Shown here: positions 32,037 to 42,459 of the stretch, piece by piece
How the letters are laid out: every line of letters begins with the position of its first letter
How positions within the stretch are numbered: the stretch's first letter is position 1
Assembly: GCA_947459195.1 (NCBI GenBank)
Contig: CANHCS010000008.1
Span: forward strand, 1 to 47,303
Length of the DNA: 47,303 nt
Source: Sphingobacteriaceae bacterium
GTDB taxonomy: Bacteria; Bacteroidota; Bacteroidia; Sphingobacteriales; Sphingobacteriaceae
Direction: 5' to 3'
Program-made: the position numbers and the translations under genes
Notes under the pieces: generated by a model
Told to the model about the DNA's origin: nothing
What the model saw: only the letters and a program-made list of their open reading frames with translations
Database searches by the model: none

Positions 32037-34175
32037 ATGAAGTATCCGCAAAAAATAAAGAATTTCATTTACAGCCATTATTTTGCCGATGGCCTTAAAA
32101 TTAGTGTGGGCATCGTTTTGCCCGCTTTAATTTTTGCGCAGCTGGGTCATTTTCTACTGGGCATTACCATTTCTTTGGGTGCCCTGTGTGTGAGCATTGT
32201 AGACAACCCCGGGCCAGCTTCTCATAAGCGCAATGCCATGCTCTACACTAATTTATTCATCTTTTTAACCGCTGTGTTAACGGGTTTGCTCAACCGCTAC
32301 CCCTTACTGGCCGGACTGGAGCTTTTTCTGCTTTGTTTCTTTTTCTCCATGTTCAATGTTTTTGGGAACCGGGCATCGGCGGTTGGAACTGCAGCCTTGG
32401 TAGTGATGGTACTTCACCTGGACGAGAAACGTGATCTGGTTGACAACCTTGAAAATGCGGCTCAATTGGTAGCGGGCGGGATTTGGTACCTGATCTTTAG
32501 TTTATCGCTTTCACGAATAAGACCTTATCGATTGGCACAACAAGCCTTGGCCGAATGCATTGGAGAAATTGCTGTTTACTTACGTTTAAAAGCGGGCTTT
32601 TATCAGCAAAAAACAGCTATCGAAAAACAATACATCAAATTGATTGACCAACAGGTGGTGGTTCATGAAAAGCAAGAAACACTCAGGGCCTTGCTTTTTC
32701 AGGATCGCATGATCAAAGACCCAAATCAATACGGCAGGCAGCTGATCATGGTTTTGGTAGATATGATCGATCTGTTTGAGGAGTCGATGGCTACTTTGTA
32801 TGATTACCAATCGCTGAGAGAGAAATATGGTCATACCAAGGCTTTGAAGGCCATTCATAAAACCTTAAAAAGCCTGGCTGATGAGCTCGATCATTTATCT
32901 GCTCAGCTACTAAGTGAAGAGGAAATGCGGCCTTCGAGGGATTTTTTGAAAGAATTGAATCAATTGAAAGCCCGCATTGATGAGGTAGAAACGGAGTTTG
33001 GCTTGCCCAATTTGGTCTTAAAGAAAATACTGATCAACATCCGGAACATGATCAGACGAACTGAAAAGGTATACAGTTATTTTGGCATTCAACAGGAGGA
33101 TGGGATCCAAATCCGCAGTCAGAAAGACCTCCCCCGCTTTGTTTCGCATCAAGATTTTGATCTAAAAGTATTCAGGGAACACCTGAGCTTTGATTCTGCC
33201 ATTTTCAGGCACTCCCTGCGGGTTGCCATCGTTTGCCTGCTCGGCTATGTCGTTTCTAAAATTTTCCCGCTGGGCCATTACAGCTACTGGATCTTGCTCA
33301 CCATCATCGTGATTTTGAAACCCAGTTTTAGTTTGACTAAACAGCGAAATTATGAGCGTATTGTGGGCACGCTGGTGGGTGGCCTGCTCGGGGTAGCCAT
33401 CATCATCCTGATTAAAGATGAAACCATCCGATTCTTCCTGTTGCTGGTTTGTATGATTGGGGCTTACAGTTTTCAGCGACTTAATTATAAGATCAGTGTG
33501 TTATTCTTGACTCCTTACCTGCTTATTTTGTTCAGCTTTTTGGGGGAGAATAATTTTGTGGTAGCCAAAGAGCGCATCATCGATACCTTAGTGGGCTCAT
33601 CCATTGCCTTTTTAGCGAGTTATTTTGTATTCCCTAATTGGGAATACCGGCAGCTGAAATCTTCCATGCGGCAAGCATTGGTAGCTAATTATAATTATTG
33701 TCTGAAACTGGCCGAAGCCATACATGGCCAGAATTGGGACATTACCGAGTATAAGCTCGTTAGAAAAGAGGTGTACCTGAGTTCGGCTAATTTGGGTGGT
33801 GCTTTTCAGCGGATGTTATCGGAACCCAAAAGAAAGCAGGGAAATGCCAAAAATATCGGCAAGTTTACGGTGCTCAATCACCTTTTGTCTTCTTATATAG
33901 CCAACCTGAGCAGTGTGTTGCAACAAGAGCAAGATCATGAGATGAATTCGCTCCATATTAAATGGGTGAGGAAATGTTTATTCAATCTGCAAGCTAGCAT
34001 TGAGGTATTGGAAACGCCGGGCGATGAACCCTTCAAGGCGGTTTATCCGGAAATACCGGCCTACTTTGAACCCGTTAAGCCGGAAGACTGGAATGAACAC
34101 TTGCTGAATGAGCAGTTGCAGCTCTGTTATAAATTGACCAAAGACCTCCGCAAACTGGCCGAAGGTATTCGGTAG
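32037..34175 (+). CDS. FUSC-family membrane protein (YccS/YhfK-like)
   Basis: 712 residues with two hydrophobic blocks, each of about five to six helices (about 20-155 and 395-530), each followed by a soluble helical region: the duplicated layout of the FUSC/YccS family. Segments such as LGALCVSIVDNPGPASHKRNAML and LLTIIVILKPSFSLTKQRNYERIVGTLVGG match the family; the latter is the FUSC signature. The family is related to aromatic-acid exporters (AaeB) and fusaric acid resistance proteins, but the substrate of YccS-type members is unknown. Tail-to-tail with the queuosine transporter gene, three bases apart. Confidence 0.9.
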   Translation: MKYPQKIKNFIYSHYFADGLKISVGIVLPALIFAQLGHFLLGITISLGALCVSIVDNPGPASHKRNAMLYTNLFIFLTAVLTGLLNRYPLLAGLELFLLCFFFSMFNVFGNRASAVGTAALVVMVLHLDEKRDLVDNLENAAQLVAGGIWYLIFSLSLSRIRPYRLAQQALAECIGEIAVYLRLKAGFYQQKTAIEKQYIKLIDQQVVVHEKQETLRALLFQDRMIKDPNQYGRQLIMVLVDMIDLFEESMATLYDYQSLREKYGHTKALKAIHKTLKSLADELDHLSAQLLSEEEMRPSRDFLKELNQLKARIDEVETEFGLPNLVLKKILINIRNMIRRTEKVYSYFGIQQEDGIQIRSQKDLPRFVSHQDFDLKVFREHLSFDSAIFRHSLRVAIVCLLGYVVSKIFPLGHYSYWILLTIIVILKPSFSLTKQRNYERIVGTLVGGLLGVAIIILIKDETIRFFLLLVCMIGAYSFQRLNYKISVLFLTPYLLILFSFLGENNFVVAKERIIDTLVGSSIAFLASYFVFPNWEYRQLKSSMRQALVANYNYCLKLAEAIHGQNWDITEYKLVRKEVYLSSANLGGAFQRMLSEPKRKQGNAKNIGKFTVLNHLLSSYIANLSSVLQQEQDHEMNSLHIKWVRKCLFNLQASIEVLETPGDEPFKAVYPEIPAYFEPVKPEDWNEHLLNEQLQLCYKLTKDLRKLAEGIR

Positions 34176-34178
34176 GGC

Positions 34179-34949
34179 TTAATTCTTTGCTGCTTCTTTT
34201 AGCATTTTGTGCGAGAGATCTTTACCTAAAAATTGATCGATAAGTGCATGCACAACATATAAAATCGGCGTCATGCCCAAGGCCACTAAAAATTTATAGG
34301 TATAGTTTACCAGACCGATGGCAGCCACCATTTGCCAAGTCCAATTGTATTGTGGATTGAGGTAGAAGGCAATGAAAATAACCACAAAACTGTCTATGAA
34401 CTGTGAAACCAAGGTAGATCCGGTTGCTCTTAACCAAAGTCCCCTTTCGCCGGTAAGCACTTTGATCTTGTGAAAGATCATCACATCGGCAATTTGACCA
34501 ATTAAAAATGCAGTGATGGAGCCCACAATGATCCACATGCCCTGTCCAAAAATGGCTTTGAATGCCAGGTCCATGTTCAAAGGCTGCCCTTCCATGTTCT
34601 GATTGATCCAAAAATCGGCCGGAGCAAGACTAATGGCCCATCCAATGACTAAAAAAGCAAACACAATGAGCACCGAAGTCAAAATAGAGAGGAACCTCAC
34701 CTGTTTTAATCCGAAGTATTCATTGATGATATCGGTCATGATGAAGACCAATGGCCAGGTTAAGACCCCTGCCGACATGTTAAAAGATAAGTCTGGAACA
34801 CCAAACAAGTCGATATCGAACTTTTTTAAGCCGAGTGAACTTTCGACAGAAAAGATTTTCACTCCAATAAATTCGGCTAAAATCGCGTTGGCGACGAAAA
34901 AGGTGCCCAGTATCAATAAAAGGCGGCTCTCCTTGCTTTTGTAAGTCAT
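34179..34949 (-). CDS. Queuosine precursor transporter (YhhQ/QPTR family)
   Basis: 256 residues, about six membrane helices. Family features: FVANAILAEFIGVKIF near the start, WPLVFIMTDIINEYFG, and LRATGSTLVSQFIDSFVVIFIAF. E. coli YhhQ imports the queuosine precursors preQ0 and preQ1 for tRNA modification. No queuosine biosynthesis genes lie next to it here. The ATG at 34949 gives the normal family length. Confidence 0.92.
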   Translation of the reverse strand: MTYKSKESRLLLILGTFFVANAILAEFIGVKIFSVESSLGLKKFDIDLFGVPDLSFNMSAGVLTWPLVFIMTDIINEYFGLKQVRFLSILTSVLIVFAFLVIGWAISLAPADFWINQNMEGQPLNMDLAFKAIFGQGMWIIVGSITAFLIGQIADVMIFHKIKVLTGERGLWLRATGSTLVSQFIDSFVVIFIAFYLNPQYNWTWQMVAAIGLVNYTYKFLVALGMTPILYVVHALIDQFLGKDLSHKMLKEAAKN

Positions 34950-35023
34950 GAGTCAGGTTTGTAACTTAAAGTAAGGTATTTTTTAATAGTTATCCTATAT
35001 TTAAAGTTTAATCAACACCCAAA

Positions 35024-36169
35024 TTGGTACAGATCTACTCTAAATTACCCGGAATTGGCCCTTCTATCTTTTCAGTGATGACCCAGATGGCCAATGAGCA
35101 CAAGGCAATCAATCTTTCGCAGGGCTTTCCCGATTTCGATTGTGCACCTGAATTATTGGAGTTGGTTAAAAAATCGTACGAATCGGGATACAACCAATAT
35201 GCCCCCATGCCCGGTTTGTTGGAGTTACGGGAGCAAATTGCAGCCAAAGTAAATCGTTTACATGGGGCCGATTATCATCCTGATCATGAAGTGACCGTAA
35301 CTGCTGGCGGCACCCAAGCAATTTTTACGGCTATTTCGGCCTTTGTACAGGCCAATGATGAAGTGATCATATTTGAACCAGCTTATGATTGCTATGCTCC
35401 TGCCGTAAAAGCGATGGGCGGCATGGTAAAATACATGCCTTTAAATCCGCCTGATTTTGCGATAGACTGGACACAGGTTCAAAAGCTGACCAATGGCAAT
35501 ACCCGCATGATCATCATCAACTCGCCCCACAATCCGACCGGGATGGTATGGAATGAAGAGGATCTGCAACAATTGCAAAAAATCACCCGTAACACCAATA
35601 TTTTGATCTTGAGCGACGAGGTGTATGAGCATCTCATTTTTGATGAAAAGAAGCATTTGAGCTTAGCGAAATATCCGGAATTAAAAGAACGCAGTTTGAT
35701 TGTGGCCTCCTTTGGTAAATTATTTCATACCACAGGCTGGAAAATGGGTTATTGCCTGGCTCCGGAGGCACTGATGAAAGAGTTCAGGAAAATACACCAA
35801 TTCATGGTATTCAGTGTGAATACACCTATGCAGCATGCCATTGCTGAGTATTTAAAGGAAAAAGAAAATTTTGAAGACTTGGGGATCTTATTTCAAGAGA
35901 AAAGAGATTATTTCAGGAAACTGATTTCGGGGAGCCGCTTTCAGCTGATGGATTGCCATGGATCTTATTTCCAATTACTTTCTTATCAAGATATTTCTGA
36001 AGAACCAGATACCGATTTTGCAGCCAGTCTCGTTAAAGAGCATGGAGTTGCCAGTATTCCTGTTTCTGCATTCTATTCAAAAAATACCGATCATCACCTA
36101 CTCCGTTTTTGTTTTGCTAAAAAAGAAGCGACCTTAGAAAAAGCCGCCGTAGCACTCATGAAAGTTTAA
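35024..36169 (+). CDS. Methionine aminotransferase (YbdL-like), PLP-dependent
   Basis: 381 residues from a TTG at 35024; a stop codon lies just upstream in frame and the next ATG would remove conserved residues (SKLPGIGPSIFSVM), so TTG is the likely start. Class I/II fold: NLSQGFPDF, NSPHNPTG and the Schiff-base Lys232 in SFGKLFHTTGWKMGY. YbdL-type enzymes transaminate methionine, glutamine and aromatic amino acids with keto acids. It is followed after 18 bases by an omega-amidase gene, a known pairing: the amidase hydrolyses the alpha-keto-glutaramate formed when glutamine is the donor, pulling 4-methylthio-2-oxobutanoate back to methionine. Confidence 0.93.
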   Translation: MVQIYSKLPGIGPSIFSVMTQMANEHKAINLSQGFPDFDCAPELLELVKKSYESGYNQYAPMPGLLELREQIAAKVNRLHGADYHPDHEVTVTAGGTQAIFTAISAFVQANDEVIIFEPAYDCYAPAVKAMGGMVKYMPLNPPDFAIDWTQVQKLTNGNTRMIIINSPHNPTGMVWNEEDLQQLQKITRNTNILILSDEVYEHLIFDEKKHLSLAKYPELKERSLIVASFGKLFHTTGWKMGYCLAPEALMKEFRKIHQFMVFSVNTPMQHAIAEYLKEKENFEDLGILFQEKRDYFRKLISGSRFQLMDCHGSYFQLLSYQDISEEPDTDFAASLVKEHGVASIPVSAFYSKNTDHHLLRFCFAKKEATLEKAAVALMKV

Positions 36170-36187
36170 AAAAATTATCTCAAGCCG

Positions 36188-36970
36188 ATGGAGACACTAA
36201 AAATCACCACCTTTCAGGCCTATTTATTTTGGGAGAACCCCGAAAAAAATTTGAATAACTTGGCTTTGCGTTTATCTGCAATTAGAGAGCACACCGATTT
36301 AATTGTACTACCTGAAATGTTCAATACCGGTTTCTCTATGAATACCGAAAAATTGGCCGAAGAAATGGGTGGAACCACCATGCAATGGATGGAACATCAG
36401 GCCAAAAAATACGATGCAGTGTTAACAGGCAGCTTGATCATTAAAGAAGCTGGAAACTATTACAATCGGCTCATTTGGATGCGTCCGGATGGCAGCTATG
36501 AGCATTATGATAAACGACATTTATTTGGCCTAGGGGATGAAGATAAATACTTCAGTCCGGGTAAAGAGAAGAAATTCATCCTACTCAATGGTTGGAAAAT
36601 ATGTTTGGCAATTTGTTATGATTTACGCTTCCCGGTTTGGTTGCGAAACAATCCGGAAGATCCTTATGATATTTTGCTATTGGTGGCCAGCTGGCCGGAT
36701 AAACGTGCCCTCCACTGGCGTACACTGGTGCCCGCCCGAGCCATTGAGAATCAGTCATATGTGGTGGCTGTGAACCGTGTTGGACACGATGGCAATGAAG
36801 TATTCCATTCTGGAGGTTCTATGTGTATTGCTCCTAACGGCAATGTAGTATATTACAAACCGAACGATGAAGATTTGTACACCTTCAGCATCAGCAAGGA
36901 GGAAATCACCAAATCGAGAAGGATTTTTCCTTTCCTGAGAGATACCGACCGTTTCCACTTAGACATTTAA
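36188..36970 (+). CDS. Omega-amidase / carbon-nitrogen hydrolase (YafV-like)
   Basis: 260 residues, nitrilase superfamily, with the Glu-Lys-Cys triad: Glu43 in LPEMFNTGF, Lys109 in YDKRHLF and Cys143 in AICYDLRFP. YafV and Nit2-type enzymes hydrolyse alpha-ketoglutaramate to 2-oxoglutarate and ammonia. Eighteen bases after the aminotransferase gene, so probably co-transcribed as a methionine/glutamine transamination unit. Confidence 0.92.
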   Translation: METLKITTFQAYLFWENPEKNLNNLALRLSAIREHTDLIVLPEMFNTGFSMNTEKLAEEMGGTTMQWMEHQAKKYDAVLTGSLIIKEAGNYYNRLIWMRPDGSYEHYDKRHLFGLGDEDKYFSPGKEKKFILLNGWKICLAICYDLRFPVWLRNNPEDPYDILLLVASWPDKRALHWRTLVPARAIENQSYVVAVNRVGHDGNEVFHSGGSMCIAPNGNVVYYKPNDEDLYTFSISKEEITKSRRIFPFLRDTDRFHLDI

Positions 36971-36993
36971 ATATTTAATGCCCGAATTGAGAC

Positions 36994-39915
36994 ATGAAAA
37001 AAATCCACATCCTTTTAATTGCACTCTTCATACAAATCACCGCATTCGCACAAAAAAATAAAGATTATACCCGCTGGGTGAATCCATTTATTGGCACAGG
37101 GGGCCATGGACATACCTTTCCGGGTCCAACTCTTCCTTTTGGGATGATGCAACTGGGGCCTGATACGCGTTTAACCGGATGGGATGGCTGTTCAGGATAT
37201 CATTATTCTGACACCGTAGTTTATGGTTTTTCGCACACCCACCTGAACGGTACTGGCGTATCGGATTATGGTGATATTTTATTCATGCCTACCACCGGGG
37301 AGCCGCAATTTAAAAATTCGGCTTATGCCTCCCCTTTCAAAAAATCCAATGAAAAAGCAGAAGCAGGCTATTACGAGACCTTTTTGGATAAATATCAGAT
37401 AAAGGTTGGCCTCACCACCAGTTTAAGAGCCGGGATCCATCGCTATACTTATCCTAAAACCAGCAAAGCCAATATCATTGTAGATTTGGAACACCGGGAT
37501 GAAACCAGCGAAGCCTGGGTAGAAGTAATAAACGAATATGAGATCAGGGGCTTTAGGAGATCGAAAGCCTGGGCAGAAAATCAGCCTGTTTACTTCCACG
37601 CTAAATTCAACAGACCCATCAAAACTTATGGTATTGCCATCAAAGATGTGCTACAAAAAGGTCTAAAAAAGGCGGAAGGTAAACAACTGAAACTATTTAT
37701 ACAGTTCGATCAGCCCGGAGAATTGCTCGCTAAAGTGGGTATCTCGGCAGTGAGTGCAGAAGGAGCGCTAAAAAATTTAGATGCTGAAATTCCACATTTC
37801 AATTTTCAGAAAACCCTGATGGCCGCTAAAAATGCCTGGAATAAAGAATTACAAAAAATTGAAGTGGAGAGTGACGATCAGGACAAGCTGAGTATTTTCT
37901 ACACCGCCCTTTACCACGCTTTTTTAAGTCCGAATTTGTTTATGGATGTAGATGGTCAGTATTTCGGGATCGATAAAAAGATTCACCGAGCCGAAGGCTT
38001 TGAGAATTATACTGTCTTCTCCCTTTGGGATACCTACCGAACCGAACATCCCCTTCTCAATATCATCGATCGAAAAAGGAGTGCCGATTTTGTCAAAACA
38101 TTTTTAAAGCACTATGAACACGGAGGCCTCTTGCCCATTTGGGAACTGGCCGGAAATGAAACTTTTTGTATGATTGGCAATCATTCGATACCGGTGATAT
38201 TGGATGCTTATCAAAAAGGAATCTCTTTTGATGCCGAACGTGCTTTCGAAGCGATGAAATCAGCCGTAAATCGAAATCAGTTTGGCTTAGATTCTTATCG
38301 TAACAACGGTTTGGTATTGGCTGACGATGAGCATGAATCCGTTTCAAAGACGCTCGAATACGCCTACGACGATTGGTGTGTGGCTCAAATGGCCAAGGCT
38401 TTGAACAAAACCAGCGATTATGTAGCGTTTAGCAAACGTGCCCAATACTGGAAGAATGTGTTCGACGCCAACACGGGTTTCATGCGTGCACGTGCCAATG
38501 GTGGCTGGTGGAAACCATTTGACCCTACCGAAGTGAACAATAATTTTACCGAGGCCAATAGCTGGCAATACAGTTTTTATGTACCACATGATGTGAAAGG
38601 GCTCATGCAATCTATGGGTGGTTTAACGGGTTTTGAAAAGAAATTAGACGAGCTATTTACCACCAGTGCGGGTCTTTCGGGACGGGGGCAAGTAGACATC
38701 ACCGGTTTAATTGGTCAATATGCTCATGGAAACGAACCGAGCCATCACATGGCTTACCTATATAATTTTACCAATCAGTCTTATAAAACTGCGGCTTATG
38801 TACAAAAAATCAGGGCAGAACAGTATCGGAATGCACCCGATGGACTTTCGGGCAATGAAGATTGCGGACAAATGTCGGCATGGTTGGTCATGAGTGCTTT
38901 GGGCTGGTACCCGCTCAATCCGGCGAATAATGAATACTTGATTGGCACACCTTGGTTCAAGAAAAGCACCATCCACCTCGAAAATGGAAAATCGTTTGTG
39001 ATTGAAGCGCCTGAATACACGGATGAGACGATCTATCTGCAAGACATCAAACTGAACAATGCTCCCTACCGGAAGTCTTTCATCAGGTTTGAAGACTTTA
39101 AGAACGGTGGTGTGTTGACCTTTAAAATGGGGAAAACGCCTGCAGTGAGCTTCATGAATAGTTTGGAAAAAGTCTATTCTGAAACTGAAACGGAACTCAT
39201 TGTGAGCAACCCGATCATTGAGGCCAATTCCATCAGCTTTGCAGATAAAATGGAGATTAACATCATCAAACCCATCGAAGGAGCCGATCTTTATTATACA
39301 CTCGACGAGAGCGAACCATCTTTAAATAGCAAAAAATACAGCGGGCCCTTCCAGATCGAAAAAAGCACCACCATCAAAGCCGTAGCTTACGCTGGTGGAA
39401 AAAGCAGTTTTGCTGTGAAAGCCCAATTTTTCAAGAATCCAGGTGATAAGAAAGTAAACATCAAATATCCTTTTATGCAATCGTACACCGGTGGAGGTGC
39501 GCTTGCATTGGTAGATGGTATTCGAGGTAAAGACAATTTCAGATTAGGAAATTTTTGGCAAGGTTTCCAATTAACGGATTTCGAAGCAGAAATTGATCTT
39601 GCAAAGCTCAAAGAAGTAAGCAGTATTGCATTGGGTTGTATGCAAGATACCCGATCATGGATCATTTATCCAACTGAAATTTCATTTTATGGCTCTTCAG
39701 ACGGAACTAATTTTGAGCTTTTAGGCGAGGTGAAAAACACCATCCCTGCCGACGATTATCAGGTTCAGCTCAAAGACTTTGAATTAAAAACCAATACAAA
39801 GCTTCGTTATATAAAAGTGGTGGCAAAAAACTTTGGAGATCTGCCTCCGTGGCATTTAGGTCATGGCGAAGGTGGAAAGGCCATTATATTCATCGATGAA
39901 GTGAGCATTAAATAA
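36994..39915 (+). CDS. GH92 alpha-mannosidase with chitobiase-type and discoidin-like C-terminal domains
   Basis: 973 residues. Signal peptide MKKIHILLIALFIQITAFAQ. Residues about 25-750 are GH92: NPFIGTGGHGHTFPGPTLPF, GWDGCSGYHYSD, SLWDTYRTEHPL and GNEDCGQM (620-627), the acidic active-site region. GH92 enzymes are calcium-dependent, inverting exo-alpha-mannosidases, mostly 1,2-linked, that trim mannans and high-mannose N-glycans. After it comes a chitobiase/beta-hexosaminidase C-terminal-like domain (ISFADKMEINIIKP, YYTLDESEPSLNSKKYSGP, about 755-830) and then a discoidin/F5-8-type carbohydrate-binding domain. Not in a SusCD-type locus here; 23 bases after the amidase gene. Periplasmic or surface location. 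Confidence 0.94.
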   Translation: MKKIHILLIALFIQITAFAQKNKDYTRWVNPFIGTGGHGHTFPGPTLPFGMMQLGPDTRLTGWDGCSGYHYSDTVVYGFSHTHLNGTGVSDYGDILFMPTTGEPQFKNSAYASPFKKSNEKAEAGYYETFLDKYQIKVGLTTSLRAGIHRYTYPKTSKANIIVDLEHRDETSEAWVEVINEYEIRGFRRSKAWAENQPVYFHAKFNRPIKTYGIAIKDVLQKGLKKAEGKQLKLFIQFDQPGELLAKVGISAVSAEGALKNLDAEIPHFNFQKTLMAAKNAWNKELQKIEVESDDQDKLSIFYTALYHAFLSPNLFMDVDGQYFGIDKKIHRAEGFENYTVFSLWDTYRTEHPLLNIIDRKRSADFVKTFLKHYEHGGLLPIWELAGNETFCMIGNHSIPVILDAYQKGISFDAERAFEAMKSAVNRNQFGLDSYRNNGLVLADDEHESVSKTLEYAYDDWCVAQMAKALNKTSDYVAFSKRAQYWKNVFDANTGFMRARANGGWWKPFDPTEVNNNFTEANSWQYSFYVPHDVKGLMQSMGGLTGFEKKLDELFTTSAGLSGRGQVDITGLIGQYAHGNEPSHHMAYLYNFTNQSYKTAAYVQKIRAEQYRNAPDGLSGNEDCGQMSAWLVMSALGWYPLNPANNEYLIGTPWFKKSTIHLENGKSFVIEAPEYTDETIYLQDIKLNNAPYRKSFIRFEDFKNGGVLTFKMGKTPAVSFMNSLEKVYSETETELIVSNPIIEANSISFADKMEINIIKPIEGADLYYTLDESEPSLNSKKYSGPFQIEKSTTIKAVAYAGGKSSFAVKAQFFKNPGDKKVNIKYPFMQSYTGGGALALVDGIRGKDNFRLGNFWQGFQLTDFEAEIDLAKLKEVSSIALGCMQDTRSWIIYPTEISFYGSSDGTNFELLGEVKNTIPADDYQVQLKDFELKTNTKLRYIKVVAKNFGDLPPWHLGHGEGGKAIIFIDEVSIK

Positions 39916-40002
39916 AATGTAAGAAAACGGTCTAATTTGAATTGTTTAACAATAAAAAATCTTTTTTATCAGCATCTTTAGCACGCAAAAAAAATACCAT
40001 AC

Positions 40003-42378
40003 ATGTTCAAAGAGATCAAGCGTAAGCGATTAAGATATTTTAGCATCACCTTGTATTTTCTGGTACTTTTTTTCTGTGCCATGGAATTGAATTTCTTATG
40101 GATTTTTGGCTCATCTCCCACCATCAAAGACATTAAAACACCCAGTTTACAGCTGGTTTCGGAATTGTACACGGCAGATGGCAAATTAATTGGCCGTTAT
40201 TTTCGTGAAAACAGGATCCCTGTAAATTACAACGAAATTGCACCCAGTGTGGTAGATGCATTGGTGGCCACCGAAGACATCCGGTTTTATGAGCACAGTG
40301 GTATTGATATTTTATCGCTTGCATCGAGCACAGTTTCTACCGCAAAGGGTGATAAACGAGGGGGTAGTACCATCACCCAGCAATTAGCCAAAAATCTGTA
40401 CAGCACCCGTGGAAAGAAATCGCAGGGCTGGATCAAATACATTCCGGTTTTCAGAACCGTGGTTTACAAGTTAAAAGAATGGATCAGCGCACTGAAGCTG
40501 GAAAGCTATCACAGCAAAAATGATATCCTGACCCTGTACCTCAATACGGTGCCATTTGGAAACAATGCTTATGGGATCAAAATTGCTTCGAAAAGATACT
40601 TTAGCAAAGAACCCGGAGCCTTAAAAGTGGATGAAGCAGCCATGTTGATTGGTATGCTCAAAGCCACCAGCACATATAATCCTTTCAAAAACCCTGATAA
40701 ATGCCTAGAAAGAAGAAATGTAGTTTTATCACAAATGGTGAAGTATGATTTTTTGGGCGAAAAAGAATTCAAAAAATACGTCAGCAGACCTTTGAGATTA
40801 AAACCGACCGAGTTGCAGGAAGTGGCCGAGGGCGATTCGTACATCAGGGGGGCAGTAGCCCGCTACCTGGAAGAATGGTGCGAAGAAAATGATTATGATT
40901 TATACGAAGATGGTTTAAAGATCTATACCACCATCGATTCTAAATTACAGCAGTATGCAGAAGAGGCAGTAGCCAGCCAGATGAAAACGCTGCAAAGACG
41001 TTTTCAGAATGTATGGGGAAATGAAAACCCATGGCGTGATGAAGATGGGAATGAGATCGTGGATTTTCCATTGAAAGCCGCCCAACGTCTTCCCTATTAT
41101 GATTACCTGAAAAAGAAATTCGATCAAAATCAAGACTCCATTGATCATTACCTGAACTTGCCTAAAAAAATGAAAGTTTTTAGTTGGGATGGAGAGAAAG
41201 AAGTTGAATTCAGCACCATGGATTCCATCAAATATTATGCAAAAATGCTCAATACCGGGGTGATGACCCTCGATCCCTTCAATGGTCACATCAAAGTTTG
41301 GGTAGGCGGAATCAATCATAAATATTTCAAATACGACCACGTAGATCAGGCAAAAAGACAAGCTGGATCCACATTTAAGCCTTTTGCCTATTTGGCTGCT
41401 TTAGAGCAAGGCATGAATCCCTGCGATAAATACATTGATAAACCGGTAAAAATAGTTTATCAAGAAAATGGAAAAACAGAAACCTGGGAGCCTAAAAACG
41501 CAGATTTCGAGTTTTCGGGTAGAGAGATGTCATTGCGTTGGGCTATGGGTAAATCGGTGAATTCCATTACCGCCCAAATTACCGAAAAGGTCGGTTGGGA
41601 TAATGTGGTAAAAGCCGCACAGCAATGTGGCATTGAAAGTCCTTTAAAATCGGTCCCTTCGGTGAGTTTGGGTGCAAATGATGTTTCTGTCTTTGAGATG
41701 GTAAAATCTTATGGCACCTTTCTTAACAAGGGGATGAAAACAGAACCCATCCTGGTTGAGCGTATCGAAGACAATGATGGTATCACCATTGCCAAGTTTA
41801 AGGCGAAACAAGAAAGAGCCATCAGCGAGGAAATTGCCTGGCTCATGCTTTATATGTTTAGAGGAAGCATGGAAGAGCCAGGCGGAACCTCACAAGCGCT
41901 ATGGGAATGGGATATTTGGAAAGAAGGTAATCAGATTGGCGGTAAAACTGGCACCTCTTCCGATTATGTAGATGGCTGGTACATGGGCATCAGTAAAGAT
42001 CTAGTGACCGGCATTTGGGTGGGTTGCGATGAACGAAGTATCCACTTCAAAACTTCCGAAACTGGTGAGGGTTCTCGCACTGCCTTGCCAATTTATGGTA
42101 AGTTCATGGAAAAAGTACTCAATGATCCAAGCACCGGTATTCGTCCCGGCCGTTTCCCCAAACCGGGTGTAACCATTACCCGGTCTTATCAGTGTGAATC
42201 GCCCAGAATTGTGGCCGATAGTACACAGACCGATAGTTTATTAATTGACAGCACCCTCAATGCACCGGATGGTGAATTACCGAGCGCTGAAAACACAACA
42301 GGAACAGGAAACAGCCTTCCAGTTAAAACAAGTACTGAGCCTAATCCCAAGCCTTCTAAAAAAGATCAACAGAAATAG
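40003..42378 (+). CDS. Penicillin-binding protein 1A (bifunctional transglycosylase/transpeptidase)
   Basis: 791 residues. One N-terminal membrane helix (about 11-35), GT51 transglycosylase domain with ATEDIRFYEHSGID and GGSTITQQLAKN (about 120-131), then the transpeptidase domain with AGSTFKPF (Ser about 456), SVN and GGKTGT (Lys about 648). The C-terminal tail after about 735 is low-complexity and rich in Ser, Thr, Asp and Pro. It polymerises lipid II and cross-links peptidoglycan at the outer face of the inner membrane. Confidence 0.96.
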   Translation: MFKEIKRKRLRYFSITLYFLVLFFCAMELNFLWIFGSSPTIKDIKTPSLQLVSELYTADGKLIGRYFRENRIPVNYNEIAPSVVDALVATEDIRFYEHSGIDILSLASSTVSTAKGDKRGGSTITQQLAKNLYSTRGKKSQGWIKYIPVFRTVVYKLKEWISALKLESYHSKNDILTLYLNTVPFGNNAYGIKIASKRYFSKEPGALKVDEAAMLIGMLKATSTYNPFKNPDKCLERRNVVLSQMVKYDFLGEKEFKKYVSRPLRLKPTELQEVAEGDSYIRGAVARYLEEWCEENDYDLYEDGLKIYTTIDSKLQQYAEEAVASQMKTLQRRFQNVWGNENPWRDEDGNEIVDFPLKAAQRLPYYDYLKKKFDQNQDSIDHYLNLPKKMKVFSWDGEKEVEFSTMDSIKYYAKMLNTGVMTLDPFNGHIKVWVGGINHKYFKYDHVDQAKRQAGSTFKPFAYLAALEQGMNPCDKYIDKPVKIVYQENGKTETWEPKNADFEFSGREMSLRWAMGKSVNSITAQITEKVGWDNVVKAAQQCGIESPLKSVPSVSLGANDVSVFEMVKSYGTFLNKGMKTEPILVERIEDNDGITIAKFKAKQERAISEEIAWLMLYMFRGSMEEPGGTSQALWEWDIWKEGNQIGGKTGTSSDYVDGWYMGISKDLVTGIWVGCDERSIHFKTSETGEGSRTALPIYGKFMEKVLNDPSTGIRPGRFPKPGVTITRSYQCESPRIVADSTQTDSLLIDSTLNAPDGELPSAENTTGTGNSLPVKTSTEPNPKPSKKDQQK

Positions 42379-42459
42379 ACTTAGCAAAACAATACTTTTG
42401 AAAGCACATTTATTTAGTAAATTTATTTGATAAAGCATCTTTTCATTTCATTCTCTAAA